Source of the DNA: Chitinophaga sp. H8 | Lineage (GTDB): Bacteria; Bacteroidota; Bacteroidia; Chitinophagales; Chitinophagaceae | Reading direction: 5' to 3' | Length of the DNA: 64,000 bases | Assembly (NCBI RefSeq): GCF_040567655.1 | Contig: NZ_JBEXAC010000001.1 | Coordinates: 806,001-870,000, forward strand | Program-made: the position numbers and the translations under genes | In this document: piece after piece, positions 19,703 to 28,518 of the stretch | Numbering within the stretch: position 1 is the stretch's first letter | Layout: each line of letters starts with the position of its first letter | The notes under the pieces: model-generated | The model's input: the letters and a program-made list of their open reading frames with translations, nothing else | What the model was told of the DNA's origin: nothing | Databases searched by the model: none

Positions 19703-19738
19703 GATGTTTCCCGTGCTGGTATAATTACGAGAAACATC
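19703..19738 (-). terminator. Terminator after the FAD-oxidoreductase gene
   Basis: GATGTTTC (19703-19710) pairs with GAAACATC (19731-19738), and an inner CGT/ACG extends the stem across one mismatch. A-rich and T-rich runs flank both sides, so it could act in both directions. It sits just after the stop of the oxidoreductase gene at 19746 and insulates the sigma gene downstream. Confidence 0.75.
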
Positions 19739-19745
19739 TTTTTTC

Positions 19746-21719
19746 TTAATTCCGTGTTACCGGTACAAACAATACCGCATCTGCCACTACGGTGCCAGGT
19801 GATTTACCCGTGCGAAATTCTACCCAGGCTCCAGCTGTCAGCTCATAAGTACCCAGCTGTACCCATTCTCCGGAGGTTTGCCCTTCTACTTTAATACTAC
19901 CCGCATCAATACTGGTATCATGAGATGTTTTCCCGTCATAAATGGTTACTGCCGTATGTGGGGCCTGGCCTTGTACACGCGGTACGTAAGTATATACTTT
20001 GTACCTGCCTGCTTTCTTTATTTCCGGTGCATAGTGTACACGCTTTTCACCGCCGCTATGGTCCACCAGCATAGAAGGGCCATAGCCACCGTGGCGTTCC
20101 GTCTGCCAATCTCCTGTTATGGTTACCCGTGTGGGGTCGTTGTCATCTACCAGGATCTCGGGAGTACTGTTATCTGCAAGCGGGTTTTCCGCTAACATCC
20201 GCTGCACTTTGGCCACATCAGTCTGCTGTACCGTAGCACCGTCATTGATGGCTACCGTAGCAGCGGTGGCGGCAGACTGCGCCAGCACCATGAAAACAGG
20301 TTCCATACGGATAGAGCCATAGGCGATATGCGAGGCCGACAGGCAAACCGGTACCAGGAGGTTGCTGCATTGTTCCTTTTTAGGTATGATAGCGCGATAG
20401 GAAACCGGATATGGCCCAAAGCCTCCGATTTGTACGTCTCCTTCATTTTTAACCATACCATTTACGACTAAACGCTGACAGTTGTGAGAGTCCATCGTAT
20501 ATGCTGCCATACCTATGCCATCAGTCACTTTTTCCTTGCCTTCACAGTTGGCCTGCGTCATCACATATGCGCCTACCATGCGGCGTACTTCCCGTACATA
20601 TAGCTGTGGTGACCAGTGTCCGTTAGCGGTATATTCATCCTTTGGATAACCCCATTGCAGCATTTCCTTACGGAGATGTTCCGGTACGCGGGGATCATGA
20701 CCAATGAAGTACAACAACCCTTTTGTGTAACTTTCGTGACGCTGGATAATCTGCTTCCGTGTAGCGGCATCCCCATCCGGGTAGTCATAATTCTCACCTA
20801 TCATATCCGTGGAGAAAGCGCCATTATTGTTGATATCTGTTTTGCCATTGGGCATATGATCTATTTTCAGGATGGCATTCAGGTTTTTCGCATGGATCTT
20901 CTCCAGCACCCGGATAAGTAACTCATACCGCTCTGGCTGGTAGTCTGTAGGCCGGGTAATGGGGATGCTGTTTTCCGGTACATTAGACAGACAGATCCGG
21001 AAGTTGTAGGATTGCAACTTTTTGTCGCCTGCACCCTGCTCATCCAGTTTTGCCGGACTGATACCCCAGAGCAGCCCACTCTCTGGCTTACCAGGTACTT
21101 TGTAAGGGTCAATACCATCGGGGAACTGGTGTTTATCTTTCAGTTGTACGCCATTGTAAGTTTCGTTATATAAGCTATTGGCTTCACGGCCTACTGTATA
21201 TTCTACACCGGCTTTCGCCATCAAATCTCCTTCATAAGAGCAATCGATGAACATTTTTGCGCGGATAATGCGTGTGTGCTTTCCAGTTAATGTTATGGAG
21301 GTAATTGCGCCGTTGTTTTTTTCCACCTTATCCAGCTGGTACCCGTACATTATTGGCAGACCGGCAGCTTTGATATACTGATCAAAGGTTTGCGTAGCCA
21401 CATGTGGTTCAAAAATCCACTGTTCGAAGCGCCCGTAGTGGGTACCTATCTTCCGGTAAAAATCCCTGGAAATACCGGTGATGGCAGATTTATTACCAAT
21501 ATCGGTATATCCCAGTCCTCCGGTGGTAAGGCCCCCAAGCTGTTTGTCGGGCGAGATGAGTAACACCGTCTTATGCAGTTTTTTGGCAGTATAGGCGGCG
21601 ATGACACCTGCAGAAGTACCACCATATACACAAATATCTACTTGCTGTGGTGGTTCCGTTGCTTTTACTGCAAGACCAGCCAATAGCGGTATTGCAATTA
21701 ATAATGGTTTCAGTTTCAT
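19746..21719 (-). CDS. Secreted FAD-dependent oxidoreductase with a golvesin/xanthan-lyase-type C-terminal domain
   Basis: This 657-residue protein has a signal peptide (MKLKPLLIAIPLLAGLAVKA). A Rossmann dinucleotide site follows at about 27-56 (VCVYGG-like start, GGTSAGVIAAYTAKK, then a basic-to-hydrophobic strand). The body belongs to the FAD-dependent oxidoreductase group often annotated near polysaccharide loci (GGLTTGGLGYTDIG, IDCSYEGDLMAKAGVEYTVGRE). The last ~130 residues form a beta domain like the golvesin/xanthan lyase CBM module (AGRYKVYTYVPRV, GEWVQLGTYELTAG). The reaction and substrate are unknown; oxidation of a sugar or glycoside in the periplasm is plausible. It is divergent from the DapA-like gene. 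Confidence 0.8.
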   Translation of the reverse strand: MKLKPLLIAIPLLAGLAVKATEPPQQVDICVYGGTSAGVIAAYTAKKLHKTVLLISPDKQLGGLTTGGLGYTDIGNKSAITGISRDFYRKIGTHYGRFEQWIFEPHVATQTFDQYIKAAGLPIMYGYQLDKVEKNNGAITSITLTGKHTRIIRAKMFIDCSYEGDLMAKAGVEYTVGREANSLYNETYNGVQLKDKHQFPDGIDPYKVPGKPESGLLWGISPAKLDEQGAGDKKLQSYNFRICLSNVPENSIPITRPTDYQPERYELLIRVLEKIHAKNLNAILKIDHMPNGKTDINNNGAFSTDMIGENYDYPDGDAATRKQIIQRHESYTKGLLYFIGHDPRVPEHLRKEMLQWGYPKDEYTANGHWSPQLYVREVRRMVGAYVMTQANCEGKEKVTDGIGMAAYTMDSHNCQRLVVNGMVKNEGDVQIGGFGPYPVSYRAIIPKKEQCSNLLVPVCLSASHIAYGSIRMEPVFMVLAQSAATAATVAINDGATVQQTDVAKVQRMLAENPLADNSTPEILVDDNDPTRVTITGDWQTERHGGYGPSMLVDHSGGEKRVHYAPEIKKAGRYKVYTYVPRVQGQAPHTAVTIYDGKTSHDTSIDAGSIKVEGQTSGEWVQLGTYELTAGAWVEFRTGKSPGTVVADAVLFVPVTRN

Positions 21720-21963
21720 AGTTTGTCAGTTGTTGGGCCCGCATCGGGATGCGCTAAAAGTAATAAAATATTTATGGGTAGTGGTGGGAGAATTTTCTGT
21801 GAATGTCTATGGCCAGCTCGGGAATATTCTCCGGCGGGGGAAAACGAAATTTATCTTCATGTGAGGATTCTCCGATAACATCGTACAATGTGTGGTCAAA
21901 ATGGTATAAAAAAAACGGCCTGTTAGCTGATAACTTCGTAGGAGATAAATATGAGCTATATCC

Positions 21964-22890
21964 ATGATCGAAAAAGGAAAGGGATTTATCCCGGTAATGC
22001 TGACACCATTTAAGGATAATGGAGCAATAGATTTTGACGGACTTACGGAATTAACAGAATATTATCTGGCATCGGGTGCATCCGGATTGTTTGCCAATTG
22101 TCTGTCCAGTGAAATGTATAACCTGACCAGTGAAGAAAGATTACAGCTGGTAGAACATGTTGTTAAAGTGGTGAATGGCAGGGTAACGGTAGTGGCTACC
22201 GGTACTTTTAAAAGCCCGCCTGAAGAACAGGCTGGATTCATGAAACGGATGTATGATAAAGGGGTCGCTGCAGTAATCATGATAACAGGTATCCTGGCCC
22301 AAAAGAATGAATCAGATGAAGTATTGGACCGGAATATCTTTCGTTTGCTGGAACTGACCGGGCAAATTCCATTGGGCTTTTATGAATGCCCGGTGCCTTA
22401 TAAAAGAGTACTTTCTGCTGAACAATTGGGCCGTTTTGTTGATACCGGAAGAATCATTTATCATAAGGATACCAGCCTGGACCTGGATGCCATCAAGGCG
22501 AAGAATAAGGTTTGTGCTACGCATAAAGATTTTGGTCTGTATGATGTGTATATGGCGCATGCGGTGGCATCATTAAAGGCAGGGTCCGCAGGATTATCTC
22601 CCATTGAGGGTAATTTTTTCCCGGAGCTCACAGTATGGCTTTGTAAAAATTATAATAACGCCCGTTTAGCGGAGGAAGTAAATAAAGCCCAGCAGTTTTT
22701 CATTACGGAGGCACCATCGATGCACCATATCTATCCTATGTCGGCTAAGTATTATTTGCAGCAAGGTGGATTAAAAATTTCTACATTTGCGAGGACTGGT
22801 AAGGCGAATAGATTTACCAGTGAGGTTAAGCAGCAGGTGGATGCACTGAGAGAAAAGTATACCGCACTAAAAAGTATGTTATCTATTTAA
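21964..22890 (+). CDS. DapA/NanA-family class I aldolase (dihydrodipicolinate synthase-like)
   Basis: This 308-residue TIM-barrel protein uses a Schiff-base lysine. Visible catalytic residues are Lys168 (IIYHKDTS) and Tyr140 (GFYECPVP). The Thr/Ser motif (usually GTTGE) is altered to NCLSSE at about 45-50. The family includes dihydrodipicolinate synthase, N-acetylneuraminate lyase and sugar-acid aldolases. The altered motif and the neighbouring secreted oxidoreductase and repeat protein argue for a sugar-acid aldolase rather than lysine synthesis. An AGGAGA stretch at 21939-21945 lies nearer an out-of-frame ATG at 21951 than to this start. The VCBS gene follows after 20 bp. Confidence 0.85.
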   Translation: MIEKGKGFIPVMLTPFKDNGAIDFDGLTELTEYYLASGASGLFANCLSSEMYNLTSEERLQLVEHVVKVVNGRVTVVATGTFKSPPEEQAGFMKRMYDKGVAAVIMITGILAQKNESDEVLDRNIFRLLELTGQIPLGFYECPVPYKRVLSAEQLGRFVDTGRIIYHKDTSLDLDAIKAKNKVCATHKDFGLYDVYMAHAVASLKAGSAGLSPIEGNFFPELTVWLCKNYNNARLAEEVNKAQQFFITEAPSMHHIYPMSAKYYLQQGGLKISTFARTGKANRFTSEVKQQVDALREKYTALKSMLSI

Positions 22891-22910
22891 AAAACAAATG
22901 CTACGTTATA

Positions 22911-24908
22911 ATGACCCATGTTTATAGTAAAACACTGGCTATCTGCTGCATGATGGTGGCAACAATTATCTGCAAACGGACACTTGTGATGGCACAGCCT
23001 GCTAACCCGGAGCTGCAGATTCTTAAATATAATCATCCTGGCCTTGTCGTAGATTTAGGTGTTGGGCTTTGGGCCTGGCCTATTCCTATGGATTTTGATA
23101 ATGATGGTGATATGGATCTGCTGGTTTCCTGTCCGGATAAACCATTCAACGGTGTTTACTTTTTTGAAAATAAAAGCGGAGATAAAAATCCGGTATTTGC
23201 ACCTCCTGTAAGATTGGGGAAATCGCTGAAGGATGCGCAGGTATCTTATGTAAATGGTAAAGCCAGGATATTGGTGCCAGGTGCTGAAATCATCAACTTT
23301 ACCACCACTTTTGGAGAAGAAGAAAAACAATTGCTGGCTGTTGATGCTGTATTGGAAGGATTAAAGAAGAAACCACGCTTTAATCAATGGAAACTGGTAG
23401 ACTATGATAATGATGGGGATGAAGATATTATTATAGGAATTGATGATTGGTCTGATTACGGTTGGGATAATGCATATAATAGTGAAGGGCAATGGACAAA
23501 TGGTCCATTGCATGGGTATGTTTTCCTGATTGAAAATAAAGATGGAAAGTATCTCCCTAAAAAGAAAATACAGGCAGCCGGTGAGGATATTGATGTATAC
23601 GGTGCCCCCTCCCCGAACTTTGCAGATTTTGATGGAGATGGTGACCTGGACCTTATTTGCGGAGAGTTTCTGGATAAGTTCACTTACTTCGAGAATATAG
23701 GTACCCGCAGTAAACCTGTATATGCTAAAGGCAGGCTGTTGGAAAACGCATCTGGAATTATTAAGATGGACCTGGAAATGATTGTTCCGGTGGCGGTAGA
23801 CTGGGATAAGGATGGTTTTACTGATCTGGTGGTAGGAGATGAAGATGGGAGAGTAGCACTCATCAGACATACTGGTAAGTTTAAGCAGGGAATGCCGGTA
23901 TTTGAGTCGCCGGTATATTTTAAGCAGGAGGCAGATAATGTAAAGTTTGGAGCGCTGGCTACTCCGGTAAGCGTAGACTGGGACGGTGATGGGGATGAAG
24001 ATCTTATCACCGGGAATTCTGCCGGATACATTGCTTTTATTGAGAACCTGGGTGGAAACGGAGCAACACCCAAATGGGCCGCGCCAAAATTACTGGAAAG
24101 TGAAGGAAAGGTTATCAGGATCCAGGCTGGCAATAATGGCTCCATACAGGGCCCGGCAGAGGCTAAATGGGGATATACAACATTATCCGTGGCAGATTGG
24201 GATGGCGATGGCCTAAAGGATGTGATCGTAAACTCTATTTGGGGACAGGTGGTGTGGTTTAAAAACACCGGTAGCAAACGTGCACCAAAATTGGCCAAAC
24301 AAGCATATGTTAAAGTAGACTGGGGCAATGCTGCTATCCCCAAACCATCCTGGATGTGGTGGAAACCGATGCCTGGAATGCTGGCTACGGAATGGAGAAC
24401 TACACCCCATGCGATTGACTGGAATAAGGATGGTGTCATGGACCTTGTTATGCTGGATCATGATGGCTACCTGGCCTATTTTGAAGGCTTTAAAAAAGGA
24501 AAGGAAAAAATATTAAAACCAGGTAAAAGAATATTCTATGGCAGTGAAATTGGCGGCTTTGACCCCAATCACTGGCCTACTGTAACAACACCGGATACAC
24601 TCAGGTTAAATACAAGACCGTTTGGTGCCAGCGGCAGAAGGAAGTTCACCATTGCGGATTGGGATGGGGATGGAAGACCTGATATCCTGGTAAATAGTTT
24701 GAACGTAAATGTGTTGAGAAATACCGGGATAACAGATGGGATGGTGCAAATTAATACGAATGCCAAACCTGTATCAGCCATTGAATTGGCCGGTCATGAC
24801 ACCAGTCCTACTACTGTAGACTGGAACAAGGATGGTATTCGAGACCTGCTGGTGGGAGCAGAGGACGGGCATTTTTATTACATGCCCAATCCGCGAGCTA
24901 AAAAATGA
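22911..24908 (+). CDS. Secreted FG-GAP/VCBS-repeat protein
   Basis: This 665-residue exported protein has a hydrophobic N-terminus ending VMAQ. It contains nine copies of an Asp-rich calcium-binding loop of the form DWDGDGxxDLxxG (for example DFDNDGDMDLLVS, DYDNDGDEDIIIG, DFDGDGDLDLICG, DWDKDGFTDLVVG, DWNKDGIRDLLVG). Such repeats build integrin-like beta-propellers on secreted or surface proteins. The final copy is at the C-terminus. It is 20 bp from the aldolase gene and probably in the same operon. Binding to glycans or the surface is likely; no enzymatic motif was seen. Confidence 0.85.
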   Translation: MTHVYSKTLAICCMMVATIICKRTLVMAQPANPELQILKYNHPGLVVDLGVGLWAWPIPMDFDNDGDMDLLVSCPDKPFNGVYFFENKSGDKNPVFAPPVRLGKSLKDAQVSYVNGKARILVPGAEIINFTTTFGEEEKQLLAVDAVLEGLKKKPRFNQWKLVDYDNDGDEDIIIGIDDWSDYGWDNAYNSEGQWTNGPLHGYVFLIENKDGKYLPKKKIQAAGEDIDVYGAPSPNFADFDGDGDLDLICGEFLDKFTYFENIGTRSKPVYAKGRLLENASGIIKMDLEMIVPVAVDWDKDGFTDLVVGDEDGRVALIRHTGKFKQGMPVFESPVYFKQEADNVKFGALATPVSVDWDGDGDEDLITGNSAGYIAFIENLGGNGATPKWAAPKLLESEGKVIRIQAGNNGSIQGPAEAKWGYTTLSVADWDGDGLKDVIVNSIWGQVVWFKNTGSKRAPKLAKQAYVKVDWGNAAIPKPSWMWWKPMPGMLATEWRTTPHAIDWNKDGVMDLVMLDHDGYLAYFEGFKKGKEKILKPGKRIFYGSEIGGFDPNHWPTVTTPDTLRLNTRPFGASGRRKFTIADWDGDGRPDILVNSLNVNVLRNTGITDGMVQINTNAKPVSAIELAGHDTSPTTVDWNKDGIRDLLVGAEDGHFYYMPNPRAKK

Positions 24909-25006
24909 TTCCCCGTTTTTATATAATTGCTGCTTACTGATTGCAGTGTGGTTGCTTTGTCGGATTTCCTCAGCAGGGACTGGCAAGTGAAATTTTGCAT
25001 TATTTA

Positions 25007-25037
25007 TTTGAATAGTGCGGGCTGGTCTTTATTTTTG
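25007..25037 (+). promoter_or_regulatory. Promoter of the DUF2490 gene
   Basis: TTTG at 25007-25010, 19 bp, then TATTTTTG at 25030-25037: an exact match to the Bacteroidota consensus. The start codon is at 25055, giving a very short leader. CTGGTC/GACCAG arms at 25022-25027 and 25038-25043 flank the -7 box and could be an operator. Confidence 0.65.
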
Positions 25038-25054
25038 GACCAGTATAAAAAGAA

Positions 25055-25807
25055 ATGATCTTTATGAGGCAATATATATTGACTACCGGTATTTTCCTTT
25101 TTACCATGCTGAAGGTATATGCGCAACAGCAACAATCTGCGGGCTGGTTTGCTGCATTTAATACTTTCCGTATTCCTTCTTCCAAATTCAGCGTGCATCT
25201 GGATGCAGCGGTACGTTCTGCTGATAAGTTCGAAGCTTTTCAGACATTTATCGTACGTCCCGGCATCAATTACCATTTAAGTGGAAATATGATTGCTACC
25301 GTAGGCTACGCCTGGGTAAATTTACGCTCCATTTATTCAAATACGGCCAACCAGATCGATTATGATTACCTGTCGGAGCATCGTATATGGGAGCAGTTTA
25401 TCATCAACCATAAGGTAGCTTTTGTCCCATTGCAGCACCGGTTCAGGGTAGAACAGCGTTTTATGCCTAAAAGTGTTGTGCATGGCAACGGATTACAGAA
25501 TGACGGATTTGAACTGGCCAACCGCTTCCGCTACTTTTTAAGGGGAATAATTCCTGCTGATGGCGCTAAAACATTCGAAAAAGGAGCCTTCGCAGCGGTA
25601 CAGAATGAATTGTTCCTCAATTTTGGAGACCCTACCCGGACAAATGGTAAAGCTTTTGATCAAAACCGGGCTTATCTGGCTTTAGGCTACCGGTTCAGCC
25701 CCAAGTTTGATGTGGAAGGCGGATACCTGAACCAGTTTGTTTCGGGGGCAGGAAGTGTACGCACTACTTTTCATATAGCACAAATTGCTACTTATGTAAG
25801 GCTTTAG
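25055..25807 (+). CDS. DUF2490 outer-membrane beta-barrel protein
   Basis: This 250-residue protein has a signal peptide ending VYAQ. The rest is alternating strands typical of the DUF2490 family (GWFAAFNTFRIP, VRPGINYHLSGNMIATVGYAWVN, LQHRFRVEQRFM, LALGYRFSPKFDVEGGYLNQF). Members are predicted small outer-membrane barrels of unknown role. A second in-frame Met four codons later (MRQYILTTG) is an equally good start. The gene ends tail-to-tail with the chromate transporter, overlapping by 4 bp, and has its own promoter. Confidence 0.85.
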   Translation: MIFMRQYILTTGIFLFTMLKVYAQQQQSAGWFAAFNTFRIPSSKFSVHLDAAVRSADKFEAFQTFIVRPGINYHLSGNMIATVGYAWVNLRSIYSNTANQIDYDYLSEHRIWEQFIINHKVAFVPLQHRFRVEQRFMPKSVVHGNGLQNDGFELANRFRYFLRGIIPADGAKTFEKGAFAAVQNELFLNFGDPTRTNGKAFDQNRAYLALGYRFSPKFDVEGGYLNQFVSGAGSVRTTFHIAQIATYVRL

Positions 25808-27120
25808 ATAAGAAAATGGTGTACCAGGCCATATACGATGCTAAGCAGTATGAGCAGCAAAATATTGATTTTAAATCGTTGGATTAATACCAGCGAAATA
25901 ATAACCCATATCAACGCTATCAGGTCCAGTTTGGAAAGGGCTACGCCGTGTGGAAACAGGATATCTTTTCCAAGGTAAAATGTCAGATTCATGATAACGC
26001 CTACTACGGTAGCCGTTACTAAAGACAATATGCTTTCAATGGTCAGCTTTCCCTGCGTTTTCTCTATAAATGGTGCTCCAACAAAAATGAACATGAAGCT
26101 GGGTAGAAAAGTAAAATAGGTAGTAGCGAGCAAACCAGCAGTACCCATTAGGAGTGATTCATTAAAATGATTGTATCCGGCCATGAAACCTACATAGGAC
26201 AGAACAATGATCAGGGGGCCTGGTGTCGTTTCCGCCAATGCAAAGCCATCAATCATCTGTACCTTGCTTAGCCATTGCAATTTAGTCACACTGAACTGCG
26301 CCACATAGGGAATGACAGTGTAGGACCCACCTATAGTTACAAAGGCGGTCTGCGTAAAGAACAGGCCCATATCCCTCCAGAAATGGAAGTCTGTTAGGAA
26401 GAGTATAAACAGGCCAAACGGGAGCAGCCAGATCAGCACAAAAACACCTAATTGTTTTAATACGGTCTTTGTTTTAAAGACATGACCGGCATCTGACGAA
26501 TGTTTATTGAGGTAATACAGGTGTTCGTTTTTATCCTCCTGAATATGTTTGTTTTTTACATGCAAAAGGGATGGATGGAGATATCTGATGATGATAGCAA
26601 GCGTGATAGTGCCGGCAATAATCGGAATCATGGAGAGATGGAAAAAGTAGGTAGCAACAAATGCCATAGCGGCCACAAAATAATGAAGCACCCCATGCAG
26701 CGCCTTTTGCCCCACTTTATAAGTGGCAATCAATATGATGGCAATAACAGCGGGTTTCATACCACTGAACATAGCAAGTACCCAGGGGATATTCCCATAA
26801 AGTACATATATCATGCTTAAGGCAAGTAAGATAAACATGGAGGGGAGCACAAATAAGGTACCTGCTGTAATACCTCCCTTTTTGCCATGTAATTTCCATC
26901 CGATATAAATGGCTAATTGTTGTGCTTCCGGGCCAGGCAGTACCATGCAGTGATTCAGGGCATGGAGAAACTTGCTGTTGCTGATCCATTTTTTCTGATC
27001 CACTAAAAAATCATGCATAATGGCAATATGTCCTGTAGTACCACCAAAACTAATCCAGCCTAATCTGCACCAAAACATAAAGGCTTCCCTGAAGGTGGGC
27101 TTCACAACTTTTTCTTCCAT
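25804..27120 (-). CDS. chrA: Chromate-transporter (CHR) family membrane protein
   Basis: This 438-residue polytopic inner-membrane protein has two homologous CHR halves: N-half WISFGGTTGHIAIM ... VLPGPEAQQLAIYIGW; C-half FVTIGGSYTVIPYV ... ETTPGPLIIVLSYVGF. Tandem-domain CHR proteins export chromate with protons, or act on related anions such as sulfate. I chose ATG 27120 (MEEKVVKPTFREAF) because the extra 15 residues from 27165 are unlike the family. A candidate promoter lies about 190 nt upstream. Chromate resistance is the family annotation and is not shown by the sequence. Confidence 0.88.
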   Translation of the reverse strand: MEEKVVKPTFREAFMFWCRLGWISFGGTTGHIAIMHDFLVDQKKWISNSKFLHALNHCMVLPGPEAQQLAIYIGWKLHGKKGGITAGTLFVLPSMFILLALSMIYVLYGNIPWVLAMFSGMKPAVIAIILIATYKVGQKALHGVLHYFVAAMAFVATYFFHLSMIPIIAGTITLAIIIRYLHPSLLHVKNKHIQEDKNEHLYYLNKHSSDAGHVFKTKTVLKQLGVFVLIWLLPFGLFILFLTDFHFWRDMGLFFTQTAFVTIGGSYTVIPYVAQFSVTKLQWLSKVQMIDGFALAETTPGPLIIVLSYVGFMAGYNHFNESLLMGTAGLLATTYFTFLPSFMFIFVGAPFIEKTQGKLTIESILSLVTATVVGVIMNLTFYLGKDILFPHGVALSKLDLIALIWVIISLVLIQRFKINILLLILLSIVYGLVHHFLI

Positions 27121-27498
27121 AGTAATTGCTGCCTGGTTCCCCAATGGATAGCTGATCCATGGCAATAAAAAGGACCCTCATTCTCATTAAATGAATACTT
27201 TTTTCCTGTTAAATCAGGTGGTGAAAAAGCGTCGGAAAGATGATGTGGAGCGTCAGGAAACCAGGCTTTTTTTGATGAAAAATGATGTCCGGAAATGGAC
27301 ATTGAAATAGGGTGTAAAAGTACAAAAAATGCTGCGGAAAGCCAAGCTTTTGCGGCATAAAATGATCATGGATTTATAGCGGGATAAGGGCTTGAATGCA
27401 GTGCGATGCAATTCTAGTTGTCTTGATGAAAAAAGTGCCCGGTATATGTATATACGACAGTTATGCAGCGGCATTACGTCAAAATGGAAAAAAGGGGT
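27121..27498 (-). other. 378-bp intergenic region with a candidate long chrA leader
   Basis: No convincing gene lies here. On the minus strand CTTG (27346-27343), 20 bp and TACTTTTA (27322-27315) resemble a -33/-7 promoter, which would give chrA a leader of about 190 nt. The leader contains small hairpins (TGTCC/GGACA and CCTG/CAGG arms). I recognise no riboswitch fold. Short open frames here have no coding character. Confidence 0.35.
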
Positions 27499-27951
27499 TT
27501 AGCAGAATAAGCACCAGTAACAAAACAGGCTGGAGATACTCAGGTAAGCACATAATGGGATGTAAACATTGTTATCCAGTCTGGCAAACGCAGTATAACG
27601 GACGCTTTTGGTTAAACCAACATAGTTGAAATCGCCAATAACCCGGAGTAAAAAGATGCATCCAACAACAAGAAGTCCGTACCGGGAAATATTGCGGAGC
27701 AGTAGTTGATCAATGGTAAAGAGGTGGGCTGCATGGAGTAGGGCAAACCCCAGTAATCCTGCTGCTACCAGGAGGGTAGCTCCCTTGCCTGGTATAAAGG
27801 CTTTCTGGTCCTTTCCTGCTTTTTGAGGCACTGCATTGGCCATCGCCCATTTGCCTCCAAATGCCCAGTAAATATGCAGGATAGAAAGGGCTAAAAACAG
27901 CAGCGCATTTATCACTAATAAAACATAGACTATGCCGGTGGGTTTACTCAT
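27499..27951 (-). CDS. DUF3995 membrane protein
   Basis: This 150-residue protein has four predicted membrane helices (VLLVINALLFLALSILHIYWAFGG, TLLVAAGLLGFALLHAAHL, YGLLVVGCIFLLRVIGDF, VYIPLCAYLSISSLFCYWCLF). The order, the HIYWAFGG motif and RVIGDFNYVG are characteristic of DUF3995. Function is unknown. It is transcribed towards chrA but separated from it by 378 bp. The GNAT gene upstream is divergent. Confidence 0.8.
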   Translation of the reverse strand: MSKPTGIVYVLLVINALLFLALSILHIYWAFGGKWAMANAVPQKAGKDQKAFIPGKGATLLVAAGLLGFALLHAAHLFTIDQLLLRNISRYGLLVVGCIFLLRVIGDFNYVGLTKSVRYTAFARLDNNVYIPLCAYLSISSLFCYWCLFC

Positions 27952-28038
27952 TTATTTAATATTGTAGCTGTCTGCGGTATGATAACATCTGCAAAAATAT
28001 TCATTATATTCCTACTTTACATCAAAGCAAGAAGACGA

Positions 28039-28518
28039 ATGAAGCATGCCGGAGAGATAATTATCCGCGAAGCGACCCCTGCCGACAGCCCGGTGCTGGC
28101 CAATATATTTCTGGTTGCCCGCCAAAGTACTTTTGACTGGATGGATCCAGGTAGTTTTTCTCTGTCAGATTTTAGTGCGCAAACGGAAGGAGAGCGGGTG
28201 TTCCTGGCAGCGAGCCCTACCGGGGAGGTGGTTGGTTTTATAGCTGTTTGGGTGAATGCCTGTTTTATTCACCACCTGTTTATACTGCCGGCATATCAGC
28301 GGCAGGGGATAGGACAGCGGTTGATAAACAGCTTGCTGGCCTGGCTTCCCCTGCCTTACCGGTTGAAATGTTTGGTACGGAATGAAGCTGCACTGGCCTT
28401 TTACCGGCAAAATGGCTGGCAGCAGCTGGAAACGGGAAATACGGATGGAGAGGAATTTATCCTGCTTGAATTGAAGGATATTCCTGCTGTTATCTCACCT
28501 GCCCGTTTCCATGAATGA
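28039..28518 (+). CDS. GNAT-family N-acetyltransferase
   Basis: This 159-residue acyl-CoA-dependent transferase starts at MKHAGEIIIREATPAD; an ATG at 27979 would add a hydrophobic extension that is unlikely. The acetyl-CoA-binding motif A is LPAYQRQGIGQRLINSLL (about 84-101), and motif B is around NEAALAFYRQNGWQ. The acceptor is unknown. The 3' end overlaps the convergent proA gene by 29 bp. Confidence 0.85.
   Translation: MKHAGEIIIREATPADSPVLANIFLVARQSTFDWMDPGSFSLSDFSAQTEGERVFLAASPTGEVVGFIAVWVNACFIHHLFILPAYQRQGIGQRLINSLLAWLPLPYRLKCLVRNEAALAFYRQNGWQQLETGNTDGEEFILLELKDIPAVISPARFHE

Noticed and set aside
23684..24439. 251-residue open frame on the minus strand inside the VCBS gene
   Set aside because: It is the antisense reading of the DWDGDG repeats (repeated SPSQS), so it is a composition artefact.
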